Assembly (NCBI GenBank): GCA_002361625.1 | Contig: DETL01000033.1 | Coordinates: 51,913-86,374 of the forward strand | DNA: 34,462 nucleotides | Origin: Bacteroidales bacterium UBA3289 | GTDB taxonomy: Bacteria; Bacteroidota; Bacteroidia; Bacteroidales; UBA932 | Direction of reading: 5' to 3' | Part shown: positions 25,024-32,828 of the stretch, in pieces | How the letters are laid out: every line of letters begins with the position of its first letter | Numbering within the stretch: the stretch's first letter is position 1 | The notes under the pieces: model-generated | Database searches by the model: none | What the model was told of the DNA's origin: nothing | Seen by the model: only the letters and a program-made list of their open reading frames with translations | Translations under genes and position numbers: made by a program

Positions 25024-25505
25024 TTCTCCAGATAGGCTTTGATGTGTCGACGCCCTCGCGTCAAATAGGCTCTGACGCTTCCTCCGGGGATGCCCAGAAT
25101 CTGGACAATCTCCCGGACGGGCCGGTCTTCCATATAAAACAACAATAAGGTCGCGCGTTCTTTCTCCGGTAAAGCGTCGATGGCCTGGTACAAGTCTTTG
25201 TACTGGAAGCAACGGTCAGTTGCATCTGAGGAGTGCAATGCTTGAGCAGTCGACGAGTCTAAAGGCTCTGTCTGGATCCTTTGATCGCGCAAATAGTCAA
25301 TGAAACAATGATAGGCTATTCGGAAGAGCCATGTCTCAAAACGAGCGCTTCCGCGGAAAGAAGAGAAGGAGACATATGCATTGACAAGTGCTTCTTGGGC
25401 GATGTCATCGGCTATTGAAGCATTACCCTTGCATAACGCCAGCAGGAATCTCCGAAGAGACACCTGCGAAGCTGAGACGAGCGCTATGAACTCCTCCCGA
25501 GTCAC
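25008..25505 (-). CDS. ECF-type RNA polymerase sigma-70 family factor
   Basis: A 165-residue sigma factor with region 2 (about 30-75; DIAQEALVNAYVSFSSFRG, FETWLFRIAYHCFIDYLR) and region 4 (about 110-158; LPEKERATLLLFYMEDRPVREIVQILGI, then GSVRAYLTRGRRHIKAYL). There are no regions 1.1 or 3. It starts with GTG at 25505, directly abutting the stop of the upstream membrane protein, and no downstream Met offers a better start. Overlap with the following small membrane gene suggests a sigma/anti-sigma pair. Target promoters are unknown. Confidence 0.92.
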   Translation of the reverse strand: MTREEFIALVSASQVSLRRFLLALCKGNASIADDIAQEALVNAYVSFSSFRGSARFETWLFRIAYHCFIDYLRDQRIQTEPLDSSTAQALHSSDATDRCFQYKDLYQAIDALPEKERATLLLFYMEDRPVREIVQILGIPGGSVRAYLTRGRRHIKAYLEKWKTR

Positions 25506-26015
25506 CTACTCATGCAAATTATCGTTCTCGGATTCGGGCTGGTTCTGCCCATGGGATTTCTTCTTTACCAAATAGATGGCGAGTACCGTAAAGCTGGTCA
25601 CCAACATGATACTACCCAAGACAAACAACAAAGCTTGCATTCCGTTCGCGATAATTTCGTCTTGGCTATAAGTCTCTGCCTCCGAATTGTCAAAAAGCAC
25701 CCCAATGCCAAATAGAAAAGGAAGAATGCCTATCGCAAACAGGATAATAGAGGTAATCAGCCCTCTCCGGGGAGAATGCTTTTTCTCCTTTTGAGCAAGG
25801 ATGCCCATGGGATCCAACTGCTGAAAAAGCGTTGAATCAGGCTGTACTCCGTGCTCAATGGCTTTAATCATTACTTGTGTACGTTTATCCAACTCAAAGC
25901 GTCGGTATCGGAAAACCATGTATATAATCACGATTGGTAAGACTACGCAGATTAGGATAGGGGTCACGATCTCACAAAAGTAATCGAATTGAGCTAGGTT
26001 GAATGATAATAACAT
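25506..26015 (-). CDS. Small integral membrane protein (DUF6249-like)
   Basis: About 169 residues from ATG 26015 (183 from ATG 26057). Three hydrophobic segments: near the N-terminus (TPILICVVLPIVIIYMVF), centrally (LITSIILFAIGILPFLFGIG) and near the C-terminus (ALLFVLGSIMLVTSFTVLAI), with a polar tail. A cytoplasmic loop between TM1 and TM2 contains ELDKRTQVMIKAIEHGVQPD. This pattern resembles the DUF6249 membrane proteins found with sigma factors in Bacteroidota. No enzymatic function is evident. Its stop abuts the sigma start codon. The internal ATG 26015 is preferred because the extra N-terminal 14 residues are polar and precede the membrane segment without clear purpose. Confidence 0.6.
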   Translation of the reverse strand: MLLSFNLAQFDYFCEIVTPILICVVLPIVIIYMVFRYRRFELDKRTQVMIKAIEHGVQPDSTLFQQLDPMGILAQKEKKHSPRRGLITSIILFAIGILPFLFGIGVLFDNSEAETYSQDEIIANGMQALLFVLGSIMLVTSFTVLAIYLVKKKSHGQNQPESENDNLHE

Positions 26016-26079
26016 GGCTGATAGTCTTTTATTGTCTCTGCCTCTTGGCAAATTCATTCGTTAGACGGGATTTGCCATC

Positions 26080-26104
26080 AAAAGGCTACAAGGAGGAGCC
26101 TCTT
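26080..26104 (-). terminator. Putative terminator after the hut/GH29/GH43/lipoprotein run
   Basis: A short stem AGGCT/AGCCT (26083-26087 / 26097-26101, 9-nt loop) is flanked by A-rich and T-rich sides, so it could work in either direction. On the minus strand it ends in TTTT after the stem, about 30 nt past the lipoprotein stop. The stem is only 5 bp. Confidence 0.35.
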
Positions 26105-26129
26105 TTTGCGCGGTAGTAGTTAAATTCCG

Positions 26130-27023
26130 CTACGGAAGCGCCTCGATGGCCTTGTCGATCGACCCATACACCGGGACGCCGTAGCGGGCGCAGGTGATGC
26201 GGACGTTGTCGTAGCGGTAGAAGCCGGGGGTGCAGACGACGAGGAGTTTGCCGCTGCGGGCGTGGAGGCCGAGTTCCAGGAGGGTGATGGGGGACTGGCT
26301 GCCCGGGAGGAAGACCATCAGGATGTGATCGGCCTTTTCCATATGCTCGAGTTCCCAATCGACCTGGTAGTCCATCTCTCCCTCGCGCTCCGGGTGCCAC
26401 TCTTCCTGGCGGGGGTTGTAGAGCAGGTATCGCCGATCCCGCCCGGCAAGTTTCGCGGCGACCGTCTGCTGCCAGTCCTTGCTGTTTCCTTGGTCGATGG
26501 TCCCGGCCAGGAAGACCGTGCTCCAGCCGTCGACGTTCGAAGGCTCGATTTCGTGCGGGTGGATGACGTTGTCGATGCGGACCTCTTCCCCCGTGGACAG
26601 CACATAGTAGGCAAGTTGCTCATTCTCAAAGGCGAAGGTAACAGCCTCGCCGGCGGCGCTCTCCGGGAGGATCCGGACGCTGTCGAAATAGTACAGGCTG
26701 TCCTCGCTGTTCCACCAGCCGCCCACATAGCCGTCGTGTGCCAGCGCGTGGGAAACCACATCCCCAAGGTCCTCCTTCGAGTGCCGGCCCTGCGTAGCCG
26801 CATAGGCGACGGAAATCCCTTCCGTCGGCACCTCCCGCCCGCGGATATCCACGGTAAACCCCTCCGGATGGGCCTGGCTGTAGGTCCATACCCAATCGGC
26901 TGCCGCCTGGGCTTCGGACGCGGCAGTCGTGGCTACGGCCTCCTGCCGGGCCGTCCGCACCATCGGCCCGCAGGCGGTTACCACCGTCAGGCACAGGGCG
27001 AAAAGGATGGATTTGCGTTGCAT
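26130..27023 (-). CDS. Lipoprotein with nucleoside 2-deoxyribosyltransferase-like domain
   Basis: A 297-residue protein with a clear lipobox (VTAC, C18), so it is expected in the envelope. Residues ~42-148 resemble a domain seen on phage and polyvalent proteins (HSKEDLGDVVSHALAHDGYVGGWW, YYFDSVRILPE, FENEQLAYYVL). Residues ~166-295 match the Nuc_deoxyri_tr2 fold: VFLAGTIDQG, YNPRQEEWHPE, QVDWELEHMEKADHILMVF and SPITLLELGLHARSGKLLVV, with likely catalytic E250. Known relatives of this fold act on nucleosides or nucleotides in the cytoplasm, so an exported version is odd. The natural substrate is unknown. The gene lies 36 nt behind GH43 in the same direction. Long GC-rich frames on the other strand are shadows. 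Confidence 0.75.
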   Translation of the reverse strand: MQRKSILFALCLTVVTACGPMVRTARQEAVATTAASEAQAAADWVWTYSQAHPEGFTVDIRGREVPTEGISVAYAATQGRHSKEDLGDVVSHALAHDGYVGGWWNSEDSLYYFDSVRILPESAAGEAVTFAFENEQLAYYVLSTGEEVRIDNVIHPHEIEPSNVDGWSTVFLAGTIDQGNSKDWQQTVAAKLAGRDRRYLLYNPRQEEWHPEREGEMDYQVDWELEHMEKADHILMVFLPGSQSPITLLELGLHARSGKLLVVCTPGFYRYDNVRITCARYGVPVYGSIDKAIEALP

Positions 27024-27059
27024 CTATTTTTGCTGTTTGCGGCCCGGCCTCTGACCCTG

Positions 27060-28370
27060 CTATTCGAACCGGAAAGAGTTGATTGTAAAGAGATTCTTGT
27101 CTTTATCCCCGTGGAAACGCATCCGGATCGGTTTGATTCCCTCCAGGTCGGTGCCCACCTCTGCCTCAAGGGTGATCAGGGTCTTTCCGTCGCCCTCCGG
27201 GACTTTGAAGGTGGCTACTTGTTCGCCGTACAGATATTCCGAATAGACATAGATCATTCCGCCGGCTTCCGGACAGACGGAGAGGATCATTCTTCGGGGG
27301 CCGTCCTTGAAGTCAAAGTCTCTCCAGGCGGCGGTGTCGTAGTCTCGGATCTCGCTGAGCCTGTGGTCCTTGTCGATCCTGGCATGGCCGGTAAGACAGC
27401 AGGCCCTCGCCGCCACGGGATCGGATCCGATTGCGCGATAAGGATCAAGCGGCCGCCCCCCTCCGGTCGAGGTCATCTGCACCTCGGGGATGGAGCCGTC
27501 GGGAAGGATCTCGATCGGCTCGACGCAACTCTGGCGCATGATGTTTGATCCTTGTGACGAGCGATGGTAGAAGACATACCACTGGTCTTTGAATTTCACG
27601 ACGGAGCCGTGGTTGTTCCATACTCCCGGGTCGCAGCCGAAGTTGTCAATGATGACCCCGCGATAGGTGTAAGGTCCTGTGATACAATCTGATGTGGCGT
27701 AACCGATGCAGGTTGGCATGCCTCGGCGTCCGATGTCGGCGAAGGTCAGGTAATAGGTCCCGTTATGCTTGAACGCCTGGATTCCTTCGTGGAAATGGTG
27801 CTCCGCCTCGGTCAGGATGCCGTCTTTGATCGTCGATGGATCGATTGAGCGCATGTCCGGATTGAGCTTGGCGCATTTGGCGGAGAACTGTCCCCAGAAC
27901 ATCCATGCCTGACCGTCATCGTCGATGAATACCGAGGGGTCGATCTGTTCGGCATGCTCAACCCTTCTGGCATCCTTGAAAGGTCCGTAGGGGGAGTCGC
28001 TGACGGCTGTTCCTTCAGGATCCGGGCCGGGCTGGGAATAGAACAGGTAATACTTACCGTCTTTCTCTATACAGTCGGGGGCGTAGAGGACTTCGTCATT
28101 GTATTTGATGTCCTCGGAGGAGAAGGAGGGACCTCCCTTCCAGTGGATCATGTCCTCCGTTGAAAAGACGTCGTATTTACTGGAGCAGTAATATTTTGTG
28201 CTCTCATCCTTCGAGCCATAGACGAACAGCGTCGGCTTTCCGTCGATGGTCCAGACCCTCGCCTGCGGGTCTGAATTATACGCCTTATTCAGGAATATCG
28301 GGTTTTGCGCCGAGGCACCGAATGCGGCTGCAAGAACCGCTGCCACTGTTATTAATCGTCTCATATTCAT
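27060..28370 (-). CDS. Glycoside hydrolase family 43 enzyme with CBM6-like C-terminus
   Basis: A 436-residue protein with a Sec signal peptide (ending GASAQ). The propeller (about 25-300) shows D34 (NSDPQ), D144 (QIDPSVF) and E195 (FHEGIQAF) as the GH43 catalytic triad, and NNHGSVVKFKDQWYVFYHR. A CBM6-like beta-sandwich (about 310-436) ends the protein. Likely an arabinofuranosidase or xylosidase; alternatives such as galactan exo-hydrolases of the family cannot be excluded. Start at 28370 or 28364 (MRRL). It follows GH29 by 4 nt in an AT-rich junction. It is shorter than the plus-strand GH43 and not a recent duplicate of it. Confidence 0.88.
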   Translation of the reverse strand: MNMRRLITVAAVLAAAFGASAQNPIFLNKAYNSDPQARVWTIDGKPTLFVYGSKDESTKYYCSSKYDVFSTEDMIHWKGGPSFSSEDIKYNDEVLYAPDCIEKDGKYYLFYSQPGPDPEGTAVSDSPYGPFKDARRVEHAEQIDPSVFIDDDGQAWMFWGQFSAKCAKLNPDMRSIDPSTIKDGILTEAEHHFHEGIQAFKHNGTYYLTFADIGRRGMPTCIGYATSDCITGPYTYRGVIIDNFGCDPGVWNNHGSVVKFKDQWYVFYHRSSQGSNIMRQSCVEPIEILPDGSIPEVQMTSTGGGRPLDPYRAIGSDPVAARACCLTGHARIDKDHRLSEIRDYDTAAWRDFDFKDGPRRMILSVCPEAGGMIYVYSEYLYGEQVATFKVPEGDGKTLITLEAEVGTDLEGIKPIRMRFHGDKDKNLFTINSFRFE

Positions 28371-28374
28371 GTAA

Positions 28375-30114
28375 TTAATTTATTCTAAATACAATCGCTG
28401 ATTGGAAAGGAATCCGGTCAGGGCAGGTAATCTCCAACGCTTTCTCACTGCGGCTCCATGTAATCTTCCCGTCGTGGCCAAGCAGTGTTACGCTTCCCAC
28501 CGTATCTTTGAGTCCGGACTCTTTGCCGAGGGATTTGATCCGGATGGTCTGTCCCGGCTCCGGAGGGTTCATCATGAAAGCGTACACGGCGCCGTCTTTG
28601 CCCTGGGTGAAGCGGATGTCGTCCGTTGCGTAGCGGAACTCCGCCTGGGCTTTCCCGAGTCCTCCTCCCGGAAGCTTGATCAGATGGCCGTTCTCGTCCC
28701 ATGTACCTTCGCCGAGGGTTTTCCATGCGTGGCTGCCATAGATTCCTTCGCCACAGGCTTCCATCCATTTCCCGACCTCCAGGAGCATCTTTTCGCCTTC
28801 CTCATCAATCGACCCGTCCGCCTTGATCGGGATACAGAGGGCGCAGTTGCCATCCCGGGTTACCGCCTCGATGATGAAATGGATCGCAGAAGAGGCATCA
28901 TAGATGAAGCCAGGGGCATAGAACCAGTCGCCGACAGGAGCTTCACGGATCCAGGGCTGGGAAGTCTTGATGTCGTCCGGGAAGGAGAATTCCTCCGTTG
29001 TGACGGTCCCGTTGGTCGGCCTGCGGAACTTTACGACGCTGAATGTGTTGACCTCCCCGCGGTTCTTCAGGGTCCTGTTATAGAAGTCGGCCATGACCCG
29101 CGGCATGGCATCGCACTTGTAGCCGGCTCCGGTGCCGTCTCCGCAGAATGGTCCCTGGGTGATTCCGTCGGTGTAGATGAAGTCCGGGTCGTAGTTGTGG
29201 GTCACGTCCATGATCCTGAGAGCCCATTGGGTGGCGTACCAGCGGGCATAATCCCGGTGACGGGTGAATATCCCCTCGTCGGGAACCACATGGGGCGGGC
29301 CGACACTCCGATATTCCCGAAGATCAATGCCGTAAAGCATCCGGGGGTCGTAGCCTTCCCACCATTTGCCTTTCCCGTCCTCAAGGGTGAGGTTGCCGTC
29401 GTATGGAATTCCGGCCTTGGCTCCGGTGGTATCTGCCCCGAATGCCGTCTGCCACCACCACCAGGTGTATTCGTGGTGGAAGGTCACGCCGAAACGCAAG
29501 CCCTCCTTGCGGCTGGCTTTCGACCATTCTTTAAGAAAATCCCTCTTGGGCCCTATGTTGACTGAGTTCCAGGGCTGGTAGCGGGAATTCCAGAGATCGT
29601 AATTGTCGTGGTGGACTCCTTGGATCAGCAGGAAGCGGGCTCCGGCCTTTTTGTAAAGGCTGGTCAGCCTGGCGGGATCAAGTTTGGAAGGGTTCCAGGC
29701 GTTGAGGACATCCTTATAACCCACCTCAGAAGGATGTCCGAAGCGCTTCAGGTGGTTCTCATAGGCTTTGCTGCCCTCCTCATAGAGTCTGCGGGCATAC
29801 CAGTCCCCGCTTTCTCCTGAGGCCTGCGGTCCGAAGTGGACCCAGATGCCTACCTTGGCGTCCCGGAGCCACTGGGAAGTGCCGGGATAGTTCTCCCCGA
29901 TGCTTTCCCAGGTGGGTTGGAAGGGCCCGGGAGTTACGGGAATATCCAGTTTCTCCTCGGGAAAACTGTCCGGAGGATCCATCGTAACGCTGGCTATGGG
30001 CAGCGGTTCCGGGATCTCCGGAATTGGAGGCAGCTCGGGGAGGGGTGTGCCGCAGAATGTCGTCAGAAGTGCCGAACAAGCTATCGCGATACGATCTGGG
30101 ACGAATCTCTTCAT
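28375..30114 (-). CDS. Glycoside hydrolase family 29 alpha-L-fucosidase
   Basis: A 579-residue enzyme. An N-terminal signal with TTFCGTP (non-canonical lipobox) is followed by a proline-rich linker (about 22-45). The GH29 TIM barrel (about 65-400) has KVGIWVHFGP, RFLLIQGVHHDNYDLW, FGVTFHHEYTWWWW and nucleophile D316 in DFIYTDG. A C-terminal beta-sandwich follows (about 480-579). Expected to remove alpha-linked fucose from plant or host glycans in the periplasm or at the cell surface. It begins 6 nt after hutI, which suggests co-transcription with histidine catabolism. Confidence 0.9.
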   Translation of the reverse strand: MKRFVPDRIAIACSALLTTFCGTPLPELPPIPEIPEPLPIASVTMDPPDSFPEEKLDIPVTPGPFQPTWESIGENYPGTSQWLRDAKVGIWVHFGPQASGESGDWYARRLYEEGSKAYENHLKRFGHPSEVGYKDVLNAWNPSKLDPARLTSLYKKAGARFLLIQGVHHDNYDLWNSRYQPWNSVNIGPKRDFLKEWSKASRKEGLRFGVTFHHEYTWWWWQTAFGADTTGAKAGIPYDGNLTLEDGKGKWWEGYDPRMLYGIDLREYRSVGPPHVVPDEGIFTRHRDYARWYATQWALRIMDVTHNYDPDFIYTDGITQGPFCGDGTGAGYKCDAMPRVMADFYNRTLKNRGEVNTFSVVKFRRPTNGTVTTEEFSFPDDIKTSQPWIREAPVGDWFYAPGFIYDASSAIHFIIEAVTRDGNCALCIPIKADGSIDEEGEKMLLEVGKWMEACGEGIYGSHAWKTLGEGTWDENGHLIKLPGGGLGKAQAEFRYATDDIRFTQGKDGAVYAFMMNPPEPGQTIRIKSLGKESGLKDTVGSVTLLGHDGKITWSRSEKALEITCPDRIPFQSAIVFRIN

Positions 30115-30120
30115 GCCAGG

Positions 30121-31344
30121 TTACTTCAGCGCCCGACCTCCCAGGAAGACCGTCCGGAGGAAGGGGGTCTGGTGGAGGTAGGGGATCTTCGTGAGGGTCC
30201 AGCCGGGGTGCGTGAGGATAAGGTCGGCGCGCTTGCCCACGGTGATGGAACCGGTGATGTCGGAAAGGCCCATGGCGTAGGCGCTGTTCAGGGTGACGGC
30301 GTTCAGGGCCTGTACCGGGGTGAGGCGCATGCGGATGCAGCCGAGAGCCATCACGAACCGCATGTCGCCGGAAGGGGAAGACCCGGGGTTGTAGTCTGAT
30401 GCCAGGGCGACGCCGAGGCCTGCGCCAATGAACTCCTTCGCCCGACCGAACGGAATACCCAGGAAGAAGGATGATCCCGGTAGCATCGTGGGCATGGTCT
30501 CGGAGCCACGGAGCGCTTCGATTTCCGCATCCCCCGTCCGTTCCAGATGGTCCACCGACAGGGCTCCGTGCTTGACGCCCACCTGCACACCGCCGCTCAC
30601 AGCCAGTTCATTGGCGTGGATCTTGGGCCGCAGGCCGCAGGCGGCGCCGGCCGTGAGAATCCGGTCCGTATCCTCGACCGTGAAGAATCCTTCGTCGCAG
30701 AAAACATCCACGAAATCAGCGAGTTCCGCTGCCTTGGGCATCATATCGACCACCGCCTGCACATACCCTTCGTGCGTGTAGCCCCGGCCGATGGCGTGGG
30801 CACCCAGGAAGGTAATCCGGACGAGCGCCGGGACGGATTCCTTGATGCGCCGGATCACCCGCAGCATCTTGAGCTCGTCCTCCGGGTTCAGCCCGTAGCC
30901 GCTCTTGATCTCCAGGGCGCCGGTCCCCTTGGCCATCATTTCCCGGACACGGACCATCGACTGCGCAAACAGCTCGTCCTCGGACGTTTCGTGCAGAAGG
31001 TCGGAGGAATTCAGGATCCCACCGCCCCGGGCGGCGATCTCCTCATAGCTGAGCCCGTTGATCTTGTCCAGGAACTCTCCGTCCCGGCTCCCCGCATACA
31101 CGATATGCGTATGGCTGTCGCAGAACGCCGGCATCACCAGGCCGCCCTCCGCGTCGATCGATTCCCGGTCGTTTCCGTCGTGCCCGACCAGATCGTCCAT
31201 CTTCCCGAATCCCACAATCTTCCCGTCCTCGACAGCGAGCCAGGCGTCATGCAACACGCCCGTCTCCGCCATCTCGGCGCCCTGCTTCCGCAGCACGCCC
31301 GCCGGCACGATCCCGACGAGTTCACCGATGTTTTTGATAATCAT
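30121..31344 (-). CDS. hutI: Imidazolonepropionase
   Basis: A 407-residue amidohydrolase that opens 4-imidazolone-5-propionate to N-formimino-L-glutamate, the third step of histidine degradation. The metal-site motif CDSHTH (H78, H80), the GRGYTHEGYVQAVVDMM segment, HANEL, and the family signature SDYNPGS near the C-terminal third are all present. Length is normal. It overlaps hutH by 4 nt and is followed after 6 nt by the fucosidase gene. Confidence 0.96.
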   Translation of the reverse strand: MIIKNIGELVGIVPAGVLRKQGAEMAETGVLHDAWLAVEDGKIVGFGKMDDLVGHDGNDRESIDAEGGLVMPAFCDSHTHIVYAGSRDGEFLDKINGLSYEEIAARGGGILNSSDLLHETSEDELFAQSMVRVREMMAKGTGALEIKSGYGLNPEDELKMLRVIRRIKESVPALVRITFLGAHAIGRGYTHEGYVQAVVDMMPKAAELADFVDVFCDEGFFTVEDTDRILTAGAACGLRPKIHANELAVSGGVQVGVKHGALSVDHLERTGDAEIEALRGSETMPTMLPGSSFFLGIPFGRAKEFIGAGLGVALASDYNPGSSPSGDMRFVMALGCIRMRLTPVQALNAVTLNSAYAMGLSDITGSITVGKRADLILTHPGWTLTKIPYLHQTPFLRTVFLGGRALK

Positions 31345-32828
31345 AGGTACTGCTCCTGCCGGATGAACTGGACGGATTTCTCGATGAGGGGATGCATGTA
31401 GGTGTCGTTGTCGATGAAGGGAACGACTTTGCGGTAGTCTTCGAAAATGCGCTCCAGGATGGGGGAGGTCTTGGCCGGGCGGCGGAACTCGAGGGCCTGG
31501 GCGGCGTTGAAGAGTTCGATGCCGAGGACGGTCTCGGTGTTGTCCACTACGCGGACCAGCTTCGTCGCGGCGTTGGAGCCCATGCTCACGTGGTCCTCCT
31601 GTCCCTGCGAAGAGGGGATGGAGTCGCAGGAGGCGGGCCAGCAGAGCCCCTTGTTCTGGCTGACGATGCTCGCGGCCGTGTACTGCGGAATCATGAAACC
31701 GCTGTTCACGCCGGGATTGGCAACCAGGTACTTGGGCAAGCCGCGGAGCCCGTGGATGAGCTGATAAGTGCGTCTTTCAGAGATGCTTGCGAGCTCGGAC
31801 ATGGCGATCGCGAGCGCGTCCATCGGGATGGCGATGGGCTCGCCGTGGAAGTTGCCGGCGGAGATGACCATGTCCTCGTCCGGGAAGATGTTCGGGTTGT
31901 CCGTGGCGGAATTGATCTCGTTCTCGATCACCGACTTGACATACATGATGTTGTCCTTCACGGCGCCGTGGACCTGCGGGATGCAGCGGAAGCTGTAGGG
32001 ATCCTGCACATGCTCCTTGGGACGGCGGATGAGTTCGCTGCCCTCCAGGGTGGCGAGGAACCGCTTTCCGGTCTCGATCTGGCCGGTATGCGGCCGGAGG
32101 AGGTGCGTGAGGGGCAGGAACGGTTCGATGCGGCCGTCATAGGCGTCCAGGGACATCGCGGCGATGCGGTCGGCCCACTTGGACAGCCGCATGCTCTTAA
32201 GCAGCGACCACACTGCATGGGCGCTCATGAACTGGGTGCCGTTCAGGAGCGCCAGTCCTTCCTTGGACTGGAGGGTGATGGGCTCCCATCCCTTTTCTTT
32301 CCAGACTTCCGCGGCCGGACGGATGCGGCCCTGGTACAGGACTTCACCCAGGCCGATGAGCGGAAGGCTCAGGTGGGCGAGGGGAGCGAGGTCGCCGGAA
32401 GCGCCCAGCGATCCCTGCTGGTACACGACGGGGAGGATGTCCTCGTTGAACATGTCGATGAGCCGCTGCACGGTGATGAGCTGGGCGCCGGAGTGCCCGT
32501 AGGAAAGGCTCTGGGCCTTGAGGAAGAGCATCAGCTTCACGATCTGCGGGCGGACGGTATCGCCGGCGCCGCAGGCGTGGGACATCACCAGGTTGTGCTG
32601 GAGCTGCGAGAGCTCGTCGGCGGGGATGGATACGTTATACAGGGAGCCGAAACCCGTCGTGATGCCGTACATGGGCTTTTCCGGGTCCTCCATCTTCTTG
32701 TCCAGGTAGTGACGGCACTTGAGGATGGCGGCCGTCGCTTCGTCGGAAAGGACGAGGGTGGCGTGGTTGTCGATGATTTCTTTCAGGCGCTCGAGGGTGA
32801 TGCGGCCCGTGGAGATTTTATGGATCAT
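31341..32828 (-). CDS. hutH: Histidine ammonia-lyase
   Basis: A 495-residue enzyme that deaminates L-histidine to urocanate. It has the self-cyclising A143-S144-G145 triad in GSLGASGDLAPLAHL (forms the MIO cofactor), the active-site Tyr of MYGITTGFG (Y54) and the SHACGAGD region. Length is typical. ATG 32828 gives the standard N-terminus and overlaps hutU by 4 nt; the longer open frame upstream is the out-of-frame shadow of hutU. Cytoplasmic. Confidence 0.96.
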   Translation of the reverse strand: MIHKISTGRITLERLKEIIDNHATLVLSDEATAAILKCRHYLDKKMEDPEKPMYGITTGFGSLYNVSIPADELSQLQHNLVMSHACGAGDTVRPQIVKLMLFLKAQSLSYGHSGAQLITVQRLIDMFNEDILPVVYQQGSLGASGDLAPLAHLSLPLIGLGEVLYQGRIRPAAEVWKEKGWEPITLQSKEGLALLNGTQFMSAHAVWSLLKSMRLSKWADRIAAMSLDAYDGRIEPFLPLTHLLRPHTGQIETGKRFLATLEGSELIRRPKEHVQDPYSFRCIPQVHGAVKDNIMYVKSVIENEINSATDNPNIFPDEDMVISAGNFHGEPIAIPMDALAIAMSELASISERRTYQLIHGLRGLPKYLVANPGVNSGFMIPQYTAASIVSQNKGLCWPASCDSIPSSQGQEDHVSMGSNAATKLVRVVDNTETVLGIELFNAAQALEFRRPAKTSPILERIFEDYRKVVPFIDNDTYMHPLIEKSVQFIRQEQYL

